From Bradyrhizobium sp. 132 (GTDB lineage Bacteria; Pseudomonadota; Alphaproteobacteria; Rhizobiales; Xanthobacteraceae), in NCBI RefSeq assembly GCF_023074185.1, contig NZ_JADPKY010000092.1, positions 1-64,000 on the forward strand: a stretch of DNA of 64,000 nt, read 5' to 3'. Shown here piece by piece: positions 1-8,329 of this stretch (positions are counted from its first letter, which is position 1; every line of letters begins with the position of its first letter). The notes under the pieces are model-generated. The model was not told where the DNA came from. It made no database searches and saw nothing but the letters and a program-made list of their open reading frames with translations. Both the position numbers and the translations under genes were made by a program.

Positions 1-381
1 CGCCGGCGGCGGCACCAGCTGCGACTGGCTCGAGAAGATCAGGCGCACCAGCTCGACGAAGCAGATGCCGAGCCCGAAGGTCACGAGCAGCTGATCCTCG
101 TGGGGGCGGTGATAGAAATGGCGGATGATGACGCGTTCCATGACGACGCCGAGCAGCATCACGAACAGCGAGCCCGCGATGACGGCGAGAATGAACGACT
201 CCGTGTACTGGTAGGCGACGAAGCCGGCATAGCCGCCGATCATGAACATCGCGCCGTGCGCGAGGTTCAGCACACCGAGCGTGCCGTAAATGATGGTCAG
301 GCCGGAGCTGATCAGCGCGAGCAGGGCGCCGAGCGCGAGCCCGTTGAAAAGCTGTGAAACGAGGTTGGGCCAACTTATCAT
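1..381 (-). CDS. livH: Branched-chain amino acid ABC transporter permease, LivH family (partial)
   Basis: N-terminal 127 residues of an inner-membrane permease of the LivH type; the 3' end lies outside the window. The translation starts MISWPNLVSQLFNGLALGA and continues with the family signature of a short hydrophobic helix followed by TIIYGTLGVLNLAHGAMFM, then a second helix around YTESFILAVIAG. The start ATG is at 379-381, about 100 bases downstream of a binding-protein gene on the same strand, so both probably belong to one transporter operon. Family assignment is secure. The substrate cannot be read from the sequence; LivH-type systems carry branched-chain amino acids, amides, urea or aromatic acids. 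Confidence 0.88.
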   Translation of the reverse strand, partial: MISWPNLVSQLFNGLALGALLALISSGLTIIYGTLGVLNLAHGAMFMIGGYAGFVAYQYTESFILAVIAGSLFVMLLGVVMERVIIRHFYHRPHEDQLLVTFGLGICFVELVRLIFSSQSQLVPPPA

Positions 382-480
382 GCGACAATCGCTGCTGTGG
401 CGCGCGATGGTGCGCGTCCAAAAAAGGTGACGCCGCAGGTCCAGAGTAAGGCCCACGGCGCCACAGGGGTTAGTTCGGCA

Positions 481-1815
481 TCAGCTGTAGTCGCCGAGAT
501 GGCAGCCGAAAGCGTCAGGCTTCTGCATCAGGCCTTCACCCGGGACGATCTCGACGACGTCGTACCAGTCTTCCTTGTTCTTCATGTCCTTCTGCTGCTT
601 GCCCTTGACGATAATCACGGGGCGGACACATTGGTGATCTTCGGGGCGGTAATGCACGTCGCCGACCAGCGAGGGGATGGTTTCGCCCTTCTCGTAGGCC
701 TTGATCACGTCGGGCGGGCTGAAGCTGCCGGCCTGCTCGCACATGTGGGCCCAGTGCGCGAAGCTGACATAGGCGTTCTCGGCGCCCCATTCCGGCTTGT
801 AACCGTACTTCTTCTCAAAGGCCTCGTTGAACATTTTCGCCAGCGGGAACTTGTCCTCGATGGTCCACCAATAGTCGGTGGCGGCGTAGACGCCCTGCAT
901 CAGACCCCCGGTCTCGCGCGCGATGAAAGGCACCTGGTACGGCACGACCAGTTTCATCTTGTCGAGCACGCCAAACTGCTTGGCCTGTTGTGTCGACAGT
1001 ACCGCGTCGTGGCCCCAATTGACGTTGATCAGCACGTCGGCGCCGGAATTGGCGACGTTCAGCAGGTATGAGGAATAGTCGGGGGCGCCGAGCGGGGCGA
1101 CCTGGTTGGTCACGGTGGTCCAGCCGGCGGTCGCCAGGAAGTCCTGCATCGACTTGGTAACGGTGTGGCCGTAGGTGTAGTCGGGCGTCAGATACGCCGC
1201 CTTCTTGCCCTTGCCGAACTCACGTACCATCACCGGGCCGATCGCTGCAGCAGCAGTCTGGCCGTAGAAGTTCTGGCGAAAGCCGTAGCGGACGCAATCC
1301 TTGCCGGTCGTGTCGTTCGAGCCGGAAATGCCGCACACGAAGATCACGTGCTCGCGCTGGGCGAGCTTGTTCAGCGCCACCGCAACGGCGCTCGACGTGC
1401 CGCCGGTGATCATGATCGCCTTGTTCTCGCTGATGAAGCGCTGCTGCGCCTGCACCGCCTCGTTCGGCTTGGCCGCGGAATCGGCGACGCCGAACTTCAG
1501 CTCCTTGCCGAGCACGCCCTTGCTGGTCTTGGGCGAGATCTTCTTGATCAGCTCGTGGCCTTCATTGATGTGCTCAATCGCGAGCTGGTAGCCCTTGAGC
1601 TCGTCCTCGCCCTGTACGGCATAGGTGCCGGTGCGCGGCACCGAGATGCCGATGAAGGCGGTGGAGCCCGAGACCCCCGCGGGGTAGGAGCCGATCGCCG
1701 GCTTGTCCTCGGCAAACGCCGGCATCCCCGGCAGAACCGCGCCACCGATGAGGCCCGCTGTGGTCTGGAGCAGGCCTCGGCGCGAAAGGCCGCGGCGGAT
1801 GAGATCGTCAGTCAT
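481..1815 (-). CDS. Tat-exported ABC transporter substrate-binding protein (LivK-like)
   Basis: Periplasmic binding protein of 444 residues for the adjacent LivH-type transporter. I chose the ATG at 1813-1815 because GGAGGAA sits about six bases upstream and the protein then opens with a twin-arginine signal (SRRGLLQ, then a hydrophobic stretch ending at AFAED). The mature part has the type I periplasmic-binding fold pattern of the Peripla_BP_6 family: the segment near FIGISVPRTGTYAVQG, and later YLTPDYTYGHTVTKSMQDF. A longer reading frame continues upstream to about 1953 but lacks a ribosome site. Substrate unknown. The Tat signal implies folding before export, which occurs in rhizobial members of this family. 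Confidence 0.88.
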   Translation of the reverse strand: MTDDLIRRGLSRRGLLQTTAGLIGGAVLPGMPAFAEDKPAIGSYPAGVSGSTAFIGISVPRTGTYAVQGEDELKGYQLAIEHINEGHELIKKISPKTSKGVLGKELKFGVADSAAKPNEAVQAQQRFISENKAIMITGGTSSAVAVALNKLAQREHVIFVCGISGSNDTTGKDCVRYGFRQNFYGQTAAAAIGPVMVREFGKGKKAAYLTPDYTYGHTVTKSMQDFLATAGWTTVTNQVAPLGAPDYSSYLLNVANSGADVLINVNWGHDAVLSTQQAKQFGVLDKMKLVVPYQVPFIARETGGLMQGVYAATDYWWTIEDKFPLAKMFNEAFEKKYGYKPEWGAENAYVSFAHWAHMCEQAGSFSPPDVIKAYEKGETIPSLVGDVHYRPEDHQCVRPVIIVKGKQQKDMKNKEDWYDVVEIVPGEGLMQKPDAFGCHLGDYS

Positions 1816-2066
1816 GGTCGTTTCCTCCGAACATCGTTCTTGTTTGCAGGCAAAACACAACCTGTCCGGTGGCAACCGGCCTTGAGGGCCTGCCCGCGCC
1901 GGGCACGTCAGATCCGCGTGTAGCTCTTGGACGTAAGCATTGCTTGTGAACACCTTCTGTCAATTTCGTCTTTGGTCGAACGACGAAAATTATCACGTGA
2001 AAACCTATCGGCTCACGATATATATTAGTCTTTGTGAGTACGAGGCTGGCGAGCTTGGCGGGAGAA

Positions 2067-2684
2067 ATGGCGCGGCGAACGACAGTGGCGGGTACCCGGA
2101 AGCGACGGTCATGGCCGCAAAGTGCGGAGCGGCAGGAGCCGGCGTGGTCGGTGGAAGAGGTGAACGGGCAGTGGGCGACACCGCAGTCTGGCGATGCCTC
2201 GCGCATGCCCGATCCGCGCAATCGACCGACCGGTGAGCGGAGACCGACAGTCGGCTCTGTTCAGGCGAAGCGTGTGCCGGGGCCGATGAAGCGGCTAAGC
2301 GTGCGTGCCCAGAACGTCCTGAAGGAGCTCGCAGTCGAGCTCAACGGCGAGCAGCCGCCGAGGGACAATTGGTCGCCGTCGCGCGAGTTGCTGCGGGCGC
2401 TCACGGCCGAGCGTCTCGCGACGGCGCGCAATTGCGGGCCGCATACGATGCGGGAGATCGTGGAATGGGCGCAGGGCTGCGGCGTGACCATCAAGCCGGT
2501 AATCCCGCCGGGCGGTTCGCTGTCGCAGATGTGGAGCGAGCTGATCGCCAATGCCTCGGCAGGCAACCTGACCAGCGCCGAGATCGCCGGCGCGCTGCAG
2601 CGGTCGATCAGACGGAAAAGTGTTCGCATCCCGATCGCGTTTCAGATCATCCTGGTGAAGATCCTGCTGTCGAGCTTCGAATAG
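2067..2684 (+). CDS. Small protein with an RNA polymerase alpha-CTD-like domain
   Basis: About 205 residues. The first 70 are basic and low in complexity. Residues near 75-150 resemble the C-terminal domain of the RNA polymerase alpha subunit: RLSVRAQNVLKELAV matches the ELTVRSANCL helix, and ARNCGPHTMREIVEWAQ matches the NLGKKSLTEIKDVL region, keeping the DNA-contact Arg and Asn of helix 1 and the Gly of the second motif. The C-terminus is hydrophobic and ends at SSFE. There is no alpha N-terminal domain, so this is not rpoA. The start is uncertain: the ATG at 2067 follows GGGAG closely, and a GTG at 2034 is also possible. Function unknown; a DNA-binding or RNA polymerase-related role is inference. 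Confidence 0.65.
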   Translation: MARRTTVAGTRKRRSWPQSAERQEPAWSVEEVNGQWATPQSGDASRMPDPRNRPTGERRPTVGSVQAKRVPGPMKRLSVRAQNVLKELAVELNGEQPPRDNWSPSRELLRALTAERLATARNCGPHTMREIVEWAQGCGVTIKPVIPPGGSLSQMWSELIANASAGNLTSAEIAGALQRSIRRKSVRIPIAFQIILVKILLSSFE

Positions 2685-2794
2685 GCGGCGCGATAGCTGT
2701 GCATCCGGAATTCCTGCTGCTTGGTCCGGGCGCTCCTGCTTGGTAGCTTTGGCTAACGGCCAGGTTGCCGGGTGGAAGCACGGAGCGGCATGGC

Positions 2795-3289
2795 ATGGTT
2801 CAGGTGAAGAAGGCGCAACGGGCGACTGCGGCGAGGTCTGCGCGGTCCTCAGCCACCCACACGATGCATGACTCCGACTATGCTGCGCTGGCGCAGTTCC
2901 GGTACCAAATCCGGAGCTTTCTGGCCTTCAGCGAGGCAGCCGCAGCAAAGCAGGGATTGACGCCGACGCAGCATCAGGCGCTGCTTGGGATCAAGGGCTT
3001 CGTGCGCCCGGGTCCAGCGACAGTCGGTAATGTTGCGCGCTTTCTGCTGATCCGTCCTCACTCGGCGGTTGAATTGATCAATCGTTTGGCCAAGCTTGGG
3101 CTAGTAAACCGGGTTGCCGACCCGCAGGATGCCAGACGTGTGCACCTCAAACTGACCGGGAGAGGTGAACAGAAACTGCGGGCACTATCGCAGAAAAATC
3201 TTCAGGAGCTCCGCCGTGCCGCGAGCCTGGCACTCAATCGCCTGCTGAGGTCGTTTCGGCACTCTGGCGGGCCGAATTCCAACGGCTAA
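2795..3289 (+). CDS. MarR-family transcriptional regulator
   Basis: Winged-helix regulator of about 164 residues. The segment LTPTQHQALLGIKG followed by PATVGNVARFLLIRPHSAVELINRLAKLGLVNR is the MarR helix-turn-helix, and DPQDARRVHLKLTGRG is the wing with the conserved D-x-R-x-x-x-x-x-L-T-x-x-G pattern. The start at 2795 has GGAG nine bases upstream; upstream in-frame TTG and downstream ATG codons are alternatives. It stands alone between a small regulator and a non-coding stretch, so its target is not evident. MarR proteins usually act as dimeric repressors released by small aromatic or oxidant ligands. Confidence 0.85.
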   Translation: MVQVKKAQRATAARSARSSATHTMHDSDYAALAQFRYQIRSFLAFSEAAAAKQGLTPTQHQALLGIKGFVRPGPATVGNVARFLLIRPHSAVELINRLAKLGLVNRVADPQDARRVHLKLTGRGEQKLRALSQKNLQELRRAASLALNRLLRSFRHSGGPNSNG

Positions 3290-3442
3290 GCCCGCGAGGC
3301 CAACTCTACTCCGGCTTCACTGATGCCTGGGATTGCCGGCATGGGCCACGCATCCGCCTCCTGGACGATGGCTTCCAACCCACGCCGTGACTGATTGCAT
3401 TTTGGGCCGTTTGGAGGGCCGTCTCTATGTCTCGAAAGGCGA

Positions 3443-3634
3443 CTATCTGGTGAGCATGCCTGAAATCAGGGCCGCAGCGCCGAGGCCAATGAACGACAAG
3501 ATCATTGGAGGATACAGAACCAGCGCTGCTTCAAAGCGCAGGAACTTCGGTTGCTCGCCGGTCCGATTGGGAAGCCCAATGAAGATCAGGATGCCTGCTA
3601 CCGCAAGCATAGCAGCTCCAATCAGGATGTTCAT
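3443..3634 (-). CDS. Small two-helix membrane protein, unknown
   Basis: About 63 residues starting at MNILIGAAMLAVAGILIFIG, with a second hydrophobic segment near ALVLYPPMILSFIGLGAAAL. Between them lies a short polar loop (LPNRTGEQPKFLRFE). The frame can extend 14 codons upstream, but the chosen ATG directly precedes the first helix. No family recognised. A GTACG-N4-CGTAC dyad lies 83 bases upstream (3717-3730), the same spacing class seen before other small genes in this window, which supports a real transcription unit. Confidence 0.55.
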   Translation of the reverse strand: MNILIGAAMLAVAGILIFIGLPNRTGEQPKFLRFEAALVLYPPMILSFIGLGAAALISGMLTR

Positions 3635-3716
3635 ATTCGCCTTCCTCCACATCACGGAGCAAAAAGTCGCAAGCACGAGAGTGCGACCGAGCTGTTCGTT
3701 TTGGAAAGAGCGGACA

Positions 3717-3730
3717 GTACGCTTTCGTAC
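3717..3730. promoter_or_regulatory. GTACG-N4-CGTAC dyad (candidate operator)
   Basis: Perfect 5-bp arms GTACG/CGTAC around CTTT. It lies in the non-coding gap between the small membrane protein gene (start at 3634) and the end of the trehalose-phosphate synthase gene. The same dyad recurs at 19292 and 32135, with variants at 6403, 52930 and possibly 8311. The binding factor is unknown. Confidence 0.5.
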
Positions 3731-3767
3731 CGATTTTCTTGGAAGACCGCTTTTGAAGAGATCTCGC

Positions 3768-6080
3768 TCAGATCGGCTTCACGCCGTGACGGGCCTTAGC
3801 GGCCAGACCAAGAACCCGCTCGCGGGTGCGACTTCTCGCTGCGTCCACTAGCATCGCGCCCGCCCAGCGATAGACGTTATGTTCCTTCACCTGCTGCCGC
3901 ATGAGCTTCATGCGCTCGGCCTGCTCCTCCGCCGGCATAGTAAGTGCAAGCTCGATCGCCGATGCCATTTCTCCAATGTCATAGGGATTGACAATGAGAG
4001 CCTCGGACAATTCTCGTGACGCCCCAGTGAAGCTCGATAAGATAAGGACCCCAGCATCGTCCTCTCGCGAGCTAACGAACTCCTTTGCGACAAGGTTCAT
4101 TCCATCGTGCAGGCTGCTGACGATGCAGACATCGGCTCCTCTAAACAGCCGGAACACATCTGACGGCTCGTAGTGCCGCGCGACCAAGTGCATCACGGGT
4201 TGGCGACCGTGGTGCCGCTCGTTTATTTCGGCAGCAAGCACTTCCGCTTCCGCCTGGAGCTTCGAGTATGAGCTGAGTTTGCTGCGTGTCGGCGCTGCAA
4301 CCTGGATGAATGCAAGCCGATCTGTCCAGGCCGGATCTCGCGCCAAAAGCGCGTCTACGGCCCGCATGCGATCAAGAATGCCTTTGGTGTAATCGAATCG
4401 TTCAACGCCTACGATCAGCCTCGTATTCTCCGCCAATCCGAACTGGGCAAGGATGCTAGATCGGCATTCCCCGGGAGGTGGTAGCTTTTCCAGTTCTCTT
4501 GGCGGCCACTCGATAGAGATTGGATAAGCACGTATTCTGGTCTCATGTCTTCCAAGGCTGACCGCTTGCACTTCGCGATCGATCCTGCTCTCCACGAAGC
4601 GATCCACACCCTCGATGAAGTTGTTGCAGTGAAACTGGGTATGAAATCCAACAATGGTGCTGCCGAGCAATCCTTCGATAATCTCCGCCTTCCATGGGCA
4701 GATGCTGAATGTTTCCGCATTCGGCCATGGAATGTGCCAGAAGGTTATGATCGTCGCCCTCGGCAGGCGCTCACGGATCATTCTTGGAGCAAGCGCGAAG
4801 TGATAGTCCTGGACCAGCACAATGGGGTCCTCGGTCCGCGCCTCGGCAACGACTGCATCGGCAAAGCGCTGGTTGATCTGCCGATACATCTGCCAGTCGC
4901 TGGACCTGAACGTAGGGCGCACGAAAACGATATGGCACAAGGGCCAGAGCCCCTCGTTGGCAAAACCGTAATAATATCCGTCCTGTTCCTCCTCGGAGAT
5001 CCAGATGCGCCGAAGCGTGTAGGCCGGACTTGCCTCGGGCACGCGGATCCTATCGTTGTCGTCGACCGTCTCCCGATCGGCGCTGCCGCTGCCGTGTGCG
5101 ATCCAAGTGCCACCGCAGGCACGCATGATCGGCTCCAGGGCCGAGACCAATCCACTCGCCGGCCGCTGCACCACAGTCCCCGCTTCCGAAGTGTTGTGAA
5201 TGTAGGGCTCCCGATTGGAAAGGACGAGAACTTCGGCCCCCGGGAGGACGCTTTGCAGCACCTCCTGAAGCGATTTTGGCGTCCACTCGATCTGGCGTGT
5301 AAACGTAACTTGTTCGGCGCTACGCAACAGCTTGTGAATTTCTCGATCAATAGACGAGCCACCGAGTCGGAGTGGCACTCCCTGAGCACCTCGACGGACC
5401 TCTTCGACCGCGCGTCGCAACGCCTTCATCCAGCCGCGCATCATGAGGACGGCGAAAATGATCGTGCCAACGGTCAGGACCAGAACGACGCCGGCAAGCG
5501 CTGCAAGCAGATACGCCAGCACCTGGCTAGACCTGGCCGCCGCGAAGCTGAGGTCGGTTAGAATGACGAGGTAGGAACGACCTCGGCTACTCGAGATCGG
5601 AAACGCAGCTACAAGAATTCGTCGCCCCCCGCTGGCGATGCTTGCGAAACTGTCGTTCTCGGATTTGGCCGACTTTTCGCAGGAGAAGCTCGCCGGCATC
5701 TCCGGTGTTGGCGCGAGCAACGAGCCTCCCGGATCACAAAATCCAACCGCGAGAATCTTCTTGTCAAGCGCCACTCTCTTGAAAAGGTCCGAGAGCCGGT
5801 CCCACGCCTGGTCTTCCACATCACGACTAAGCAACGGCTGGATGGCGTTGAAGACCAGCTTGGATCTGGCTTCAACATCGCTGCGCGACCATTGCTGTAC
5901 GATTCCTCCGGTAAATGGCGAGATACCGAACGCCACGACTGCGGCTACCGCCAGGCCGAAAATGCCATAGCGGAAGAACTCCTTGTACGATATCGGGGTC
6001 ACTCTGGAGCTACGCCGGCTGGATGGAGATGATTGTTCGAGCCGTCGAGCAGACGCAGCCCTCGCAGCGAATTTGGACAC
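3768..6080 (-). CDS. otsA: Trehalose-6-phosphate synthase (GT20) with N-terminal membrane module
   Basis: Glycosyltransferase family 20 enzyme making trehalose-6-phosphate from UDP-glucose and glucose-6-phosphate. The protein has 770 residues against about 470 for E. coli OtsA. Residues 1-285 are extra: a helix near 37-60, a roughly 125-residue presumed periplasmic segment, a second helix near 186-214 and a HAMP-like stretch. The GT20 domain follows, with DYHFALAPRM, FWHIPWPNAETF, GVERFDYTKGILDR (the Arg/Lys phosphate-binding pair) and DGMNLVAKEFV, so catalytic residues are present. The start is a GTG at 6080 without a strong ribosome site. The architecture suggests a membrane-anchored enzyme with a cytoplasmic catalytic domain; sensing by the loop is inference. 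Confidence 0.88.
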   Translation of the reverse strand: MSKFAARAASARRLEQSSPSSRRSSRVTPISYKEFFRYGIFGLAVAAVVAFGISPFTGGIVQQWSRSDVEARSKLVFNAIQPLLSRDVEDQAWDRLSDLFKRVALDKKILAVGFCDPGGSLLAPTPEMPASFSCEKSAKSENDSFASIASGGRRILVAAFPISSSRGRSYLVILTDLSFAAARSSQVLAYLLAALAGVVLVLTVGTIIFAVLMMRGWMKALRRAVEEVRRGAQGVPLRLGGSSIDREIHKLLRSAEQVTFTRQIEWTPKSLQEVLQSVLPGAEVLVLSNREPYIHNTSEAGTVVQRPASGLVSALEPIMRACGGTWIAHGSGSADRETVDDNDRIRVPEASPAYTLRRIWISEEEQDGYYYGFANEGLWPLCHIVFVRPTFRSSDWQMYRQINQRFADAVVAEARTEDPIVLVQDYHFALAPRMIRERLPRATIITFWHIPWPNAETFSICPWKAEIIEGLLGSTIVGFHTQFHCNNFIEGVDRFVESRIDREVQAVSLGRHETRIRAYPISIEWPPRELEKLPPPGECRSSILAQFGLAENTRLIVGVERFDYTKGILDRMRAVDALLARDPAWTDRLAFIQVAAPTRSKLSSYSKLQAEAEVLAAEINERHHGRQPVMHLVARHYEPSDVFRLFRGADVCIVSSLHDGMNLVAKEFVSSREDDAGVLILSSFTGASRELSEALIVNPYDIGEMASAIELALTMPAEEQAERMKLMRQQVKEHNVYRWAGAMLVDAARSRTRERVLGLAAKARHGVKPI

Positions 6081-6134
6081 TCTGCCGATTTCGTAAGCAA
6101 TAATACGCGAACATGCACCAAAGGACGGCGGCTC

Positions 6135-6329
6135 CTAGGTCGGATTGGCGAGCCGCTTCCCCTTCTCAAAGCCCGTACGCTGGTTGTTGCAGGCGAGACA
6201 AATCGCGCGTGCCACTTGCGTGCCGTGGATTGCCAGCCGTTCATGCCGATGCGGCGTCTTTTCCTCGCAAGACAGGCAGTATGCTTGCGGAAACACATTG
6301 AGTGTCGTTTGACCCGATTTGCTGATCAT
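6135..6329 (-). CDS. Small zinc-ribbon-like protein
   Basis: Sixty-four residues with two knuckles, CLSC near residue 18 and CLAC near 45, separated by a His-rich spacer (TPHRHERLAIHGTQ). Four cysteines in this arrangement suggest one structural zinc site. The ATG at 6327-6329 is preceded by AGGGGG at about six bases. A GTACG-N4-TGTAC dyad lies about 74-87 bases upstream (6403-6416). No named family recognised; function unknown. Confidence 0.6.
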   Translation of the reverse strand: MISKSGQTTLNVFPQAYCLSCEEKTPHRHERLAIHGTQVARAICLACNNQRTGFEKGKRLANPT

Positions 6330-6652
6330 GAAAGCCCCCTGCGCAATATCCTTCCGAGGTCGCCCGCGAGCAAGCGGCAGCGGGGCAGATCGGCTGTCTA
6401 TTGTACGGAAGTGTACCGTGTTTCGTCAGGTAGCAAGCTGTGCGCGCTCCGCTCAAGATCACTCCTGTCCCACACAGCAGCCCACCAAGGTCCGGGTGAA
6501 TTGGCGCGCGGCGGAGCTGGGACCCCAGCGTTCCTCGGCTGGGGTCCGCCTCTCCTGACGGCATGACCTGTCCAAGGTATCATCGTTCAAAGCGCGAAAG
6601 CGGTTGTTCGTGCACAGCATTTTTGCAAGTCAGCGCCTCTTGAATTCGTGCG
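6330..6652. other. Non-coding gap of about 320 bases
   Basis: No reading frame here has a convincing start, composition or family. It holds the upstream region of the zinc-ribbon gene, including the dyad at 6403-6416, and the downstream flank of the DUF5985 pair. No terminator hairpin with a T-run was seen. Confidence 0.5.
6403..6416. promoter_or_regulatory. GTACG-N4-TGTAC dyad (candidate operator)
   Basis: Variant of the dyad with one arm base changed (GTACG, GAAG, TGTAC). It is preceded by TT, as is the copy at 19292. It sits upstream of the small zinc-ribbon gene that starts at 6329. Confidence 0.4.
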
Positions 6653-6928
6653 TCACTTGCGATTCTTCGGCAGCGCGTTCTTCCCGACAATCGAAAGTGC
6701 GATCAGACCGAATGTGATCAGGCGCGGGATGAAGTAGACCGGCTCGCTCGCATTCGTCACTTGCACCACCGCCAGGACAAATCTCGCAACGGCGTCGATC
6801 ACAAAAGCAGCGGCAAAGAACAGGAAAAAGGTGTCGCCCGTCTTACGCCAAAACTTCAGGAAATATATGCTCGCCAGGAGCGATGCGAATGCCGTCGCAC
6901 CTGAAAGAACGGGATTCAAATGGTCCAT
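6653..6928 (-). CDS. DUF5985-type membrane protein, second of a pair
   Basis: About 91 residues, three hydrophobic segments (PVLSGATAFASLLASIYFLKF, TFFLFFAAAFVIDAVARFVL, FIPRLITFGLIALSIV) and a basic C-terminus (KNALPKNRK). The size and the pattern of a short Arg/Lys loop after the first helix match the DUF5985 family of small inner-membrane proteins. Its start overlaps the end of the upstream gene, so the two are co-translated. An ATG one codon earlier (6931) is equally possible. Biochemical role unknown. Confidence 0.75.
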   Translation of the reverse strand: MDHLNPVLSGATAFASLLASIYFLKFWRKTGDTFFLFFAAAFVIDAVARFVLAVVQVTNASEPVYFIPRLITFGLIALSIVGKNALPKNRK

Positions 6929-7185
6929 CACTCGGCCTCCCAGATCATGCCTATAAGCAGGACCGTCATGGCGAACAGGCCGATCGACAGACGCACGGCG
7001 GAGAGATCAACTTGAGGAAACACGATCTTATCGATCCACAGAGCAGCATTTTCGAAAGTCAGACCCGCGAAGCAGACCGCGCTCCAGAGGAGCAATCTAG
7101 ACCTGTTATCGATAAATGCCCGAACGAGCAGCCAGGCACAAAAGCCGCTCGTGATCGCGCAAAGCGTGTAAATCACCGCAGCCAT
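6928..7185 (-). CDS. DUF5985-type membrane protein, first of a pair
   Basis: Eighty-five residues with three membrane segments (MAAVIYTLCAITSGFCAWLL, LLLWSAVCFAGLTFENAALWI, VRLSIGLFAMTVLLIGMIW). It resembles the downstream partner in size and topology, and the genes overlap. The upstream gene ends two bases before its ATG, so the three genes form one operon (7559 to 6653). Function unknown. Two similar short proteins expressed together suggest a hetero-oligomer, which is inference. Confidence 0.75.
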   Translation of the reverse strand: MAAVIYTLCAITSGFCAWLLVRAFIDNRSRLLLWSAVCFAGLTFENAALWIDKIVFPQVDLSAVRLSIGLFAMTVLLIGMIWEAE

Positions 7186-7187
7186 GA

Positions 7188-7559
7188 CTAATCCTTTCGA
7201 ATCCTGAAGGCGTCTGAAAATGCCTGGATACGGTGTGGGCTGTTGTGGATGATATGTGTGATCGGGATCAGATGCCGCGAATACGCCAAGGCCAAGCTAT
7301 CGACCACAGCCCGCAATTCGGGCCGCGGCGCAAACGCATAGATCCCTGCCTCGCCGTCCAGGAAGCCATCCCTCCCGAGGGACGCGAGAGCATCGGCCGT
7401 CTCGGTCTTGCCCGCGTAAAGGCGTGCAGCGAGCGTTTCTGCGTCAAAACGCTCGCCCGGCCGCTTATGGAAGAACAAAAGGGCTTCGAGCTGCGCCACA
7501 GAGCGAATGTAGCGCCGGACAAGCTCCTCTACCTGTTCCGGCAGTGCTTCATCGGACAT
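7188..7559 (-). CDS. Conserved protein, probable winged-helix type, unknown
   Basis: A soluble protein of 123 residues. LPEQVEELVRRYIRSVAQLE is followed by a segment that reads like a small winged helix (LLFFHKRPGERFDAETLAAR, then KTETADALASLGRDGFLD and GIYAFAPR). Such an HTH next to a pair of membrane proteins could regulate them or act as a cytoplasmic partner. It is the first gene of the operon with the DUF5985 pair. The domain reading is from pattern only and is moderately certain. Confidence 0.65.
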   Translation of the reverse strand: MSDEALPEQVEELVRRYIRSVAQLEALLFFHKRPGERFDAETLAARLYAGKTETADALASLGRDGFLDGEAGIYAFAPRPELRAVVDSLALAYSRHLIPITHIIHNSPHRIQAFSDAFRIRKD

Positions 7560-7728
7560 CGTCGACCTCAGCCAGCGGCACGCAAGCTGATCGATTCAAT
7601 GCGGAAATTCAAGGCTGCTTTTCCTGCTACTAAACCTAAGCCGACCGGATCAAAGACAACTGGAAGCGGCGGCGTCATCTCCGATGACACCGCCGATAAG
7701 CATGCTGGAAATACAGACCGAAATCGGC

Positions 7729-8235
7729 TCAGTACTTGAATTCGGGCATCTTCTTCAGCTGATCCTTGTTGGCGTTCAGCACCACGTGGTCCGGATACCA
7801 ATTGTCGCTTCGCTGGGCCGACGTTGATGCACTTCCCGTTGTGCTCGTAGAACTGGTCGTGCCGGCCTTTCCAGCGCCATCGTTGGACGCCGTCTTTACC
7901 GGTTCCTTGGCGAATTTGAGCTGATCGAACGCCACGGCGACGTTGTGCTCACCCATCCCAAGAAATCCTCCCACTCCGATCACCACGTTGGCAACCCGCC
8001 CGCTGGCATCCAGAATCAGATCGTTGATATCGCCGATCTTCTCGTTGCTGTTGTTATAGACGTTCACACCAACGAGTTTCGATGCACGCCATTCGCCTTC
8101 CTTGTGCATGGAGGCGGTCGAGGCAGCCGGCTGCATGTTGGGCGCGGCGGTCGTCGCGTTGTTGTGGGGTGACTGCGCCATGGCCGGCGTAGCCAGCAGC
8201 ATCGCGGAGGCAAGAATGCAAACTGATGTCTTCAT
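7729..8235 (-). CDS. Exported PRC-barrel domain protein
   Basis: A 168-residue protein with a clear signal peptide (MKTSVCILASAMLLATPAMA). The PRC-barrel core follows: RASKLVGVNVYNNSNEKIGD, INDLILDASGRV and VVIGVGGFLGMGEHNVAVAF. A Ser/Thr-rich linker precedes a C-terminal NKDQLKKMPEFKY tail. The 53471 protein shares the same GVGGFLGMGEH-type core and the -DQLKxxPEFKY ending, so the two are paralogues. PRC barrels are small beta folds often tied to membranes, RNA or photosynthetic reaction centres; the exported rhizobial forms have no assigned function. A partial dyad lies 76-89 bases upstream. Confidence 0.85.
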   Translation of the reverse strand: MKTSVCILASAMLLATPAMAQSPHNNATTAAPNMQPAASTASMHKEGEWRASKLVGVNVYNNSNEKIGDINDLILDASGRVANVVIGVGGFLGMGEHNVAVAFDQLKFAKEPVKTASNDGAGKAGTTSSTSTTGSASTSAQRSDNWYPDHVVLNANKDQLKKMPEFKY

Positions 8236-8310
8236 GACGATTGCTCCTAGTTCTGTTTGATCATCGTCAACTCATCGCACGCCCGCAAGTTTCGTTTCCT
8301 GCATGCGAAG

Positions 8311-8324
8311 GTACGCTGCCGCAC
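8311..8324. promoter_or_regulatory. Imperfect GTACG dyad (weak)
   Basis: GTACG-CTGC-CGCAC, one base off the GTACG-N4-CGTAC dyad, placed 76-89 bases upstream of the PRC-barrel gene start. It overlaps the end region of another gene's frame, and its status depends on whether the motif family is real. Confidence 0.25.
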
Positions 8325-8329
8325 GAGAC

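Noticed and set aside
4545..5561. A long plus-strand frame of 338 codons opposite the trehalose-phosphate synthase gene
   Set aside because: It is the antisense shadow of a recognised GT20 gene; its translation resembles no family and has the composition typical of such shadows.
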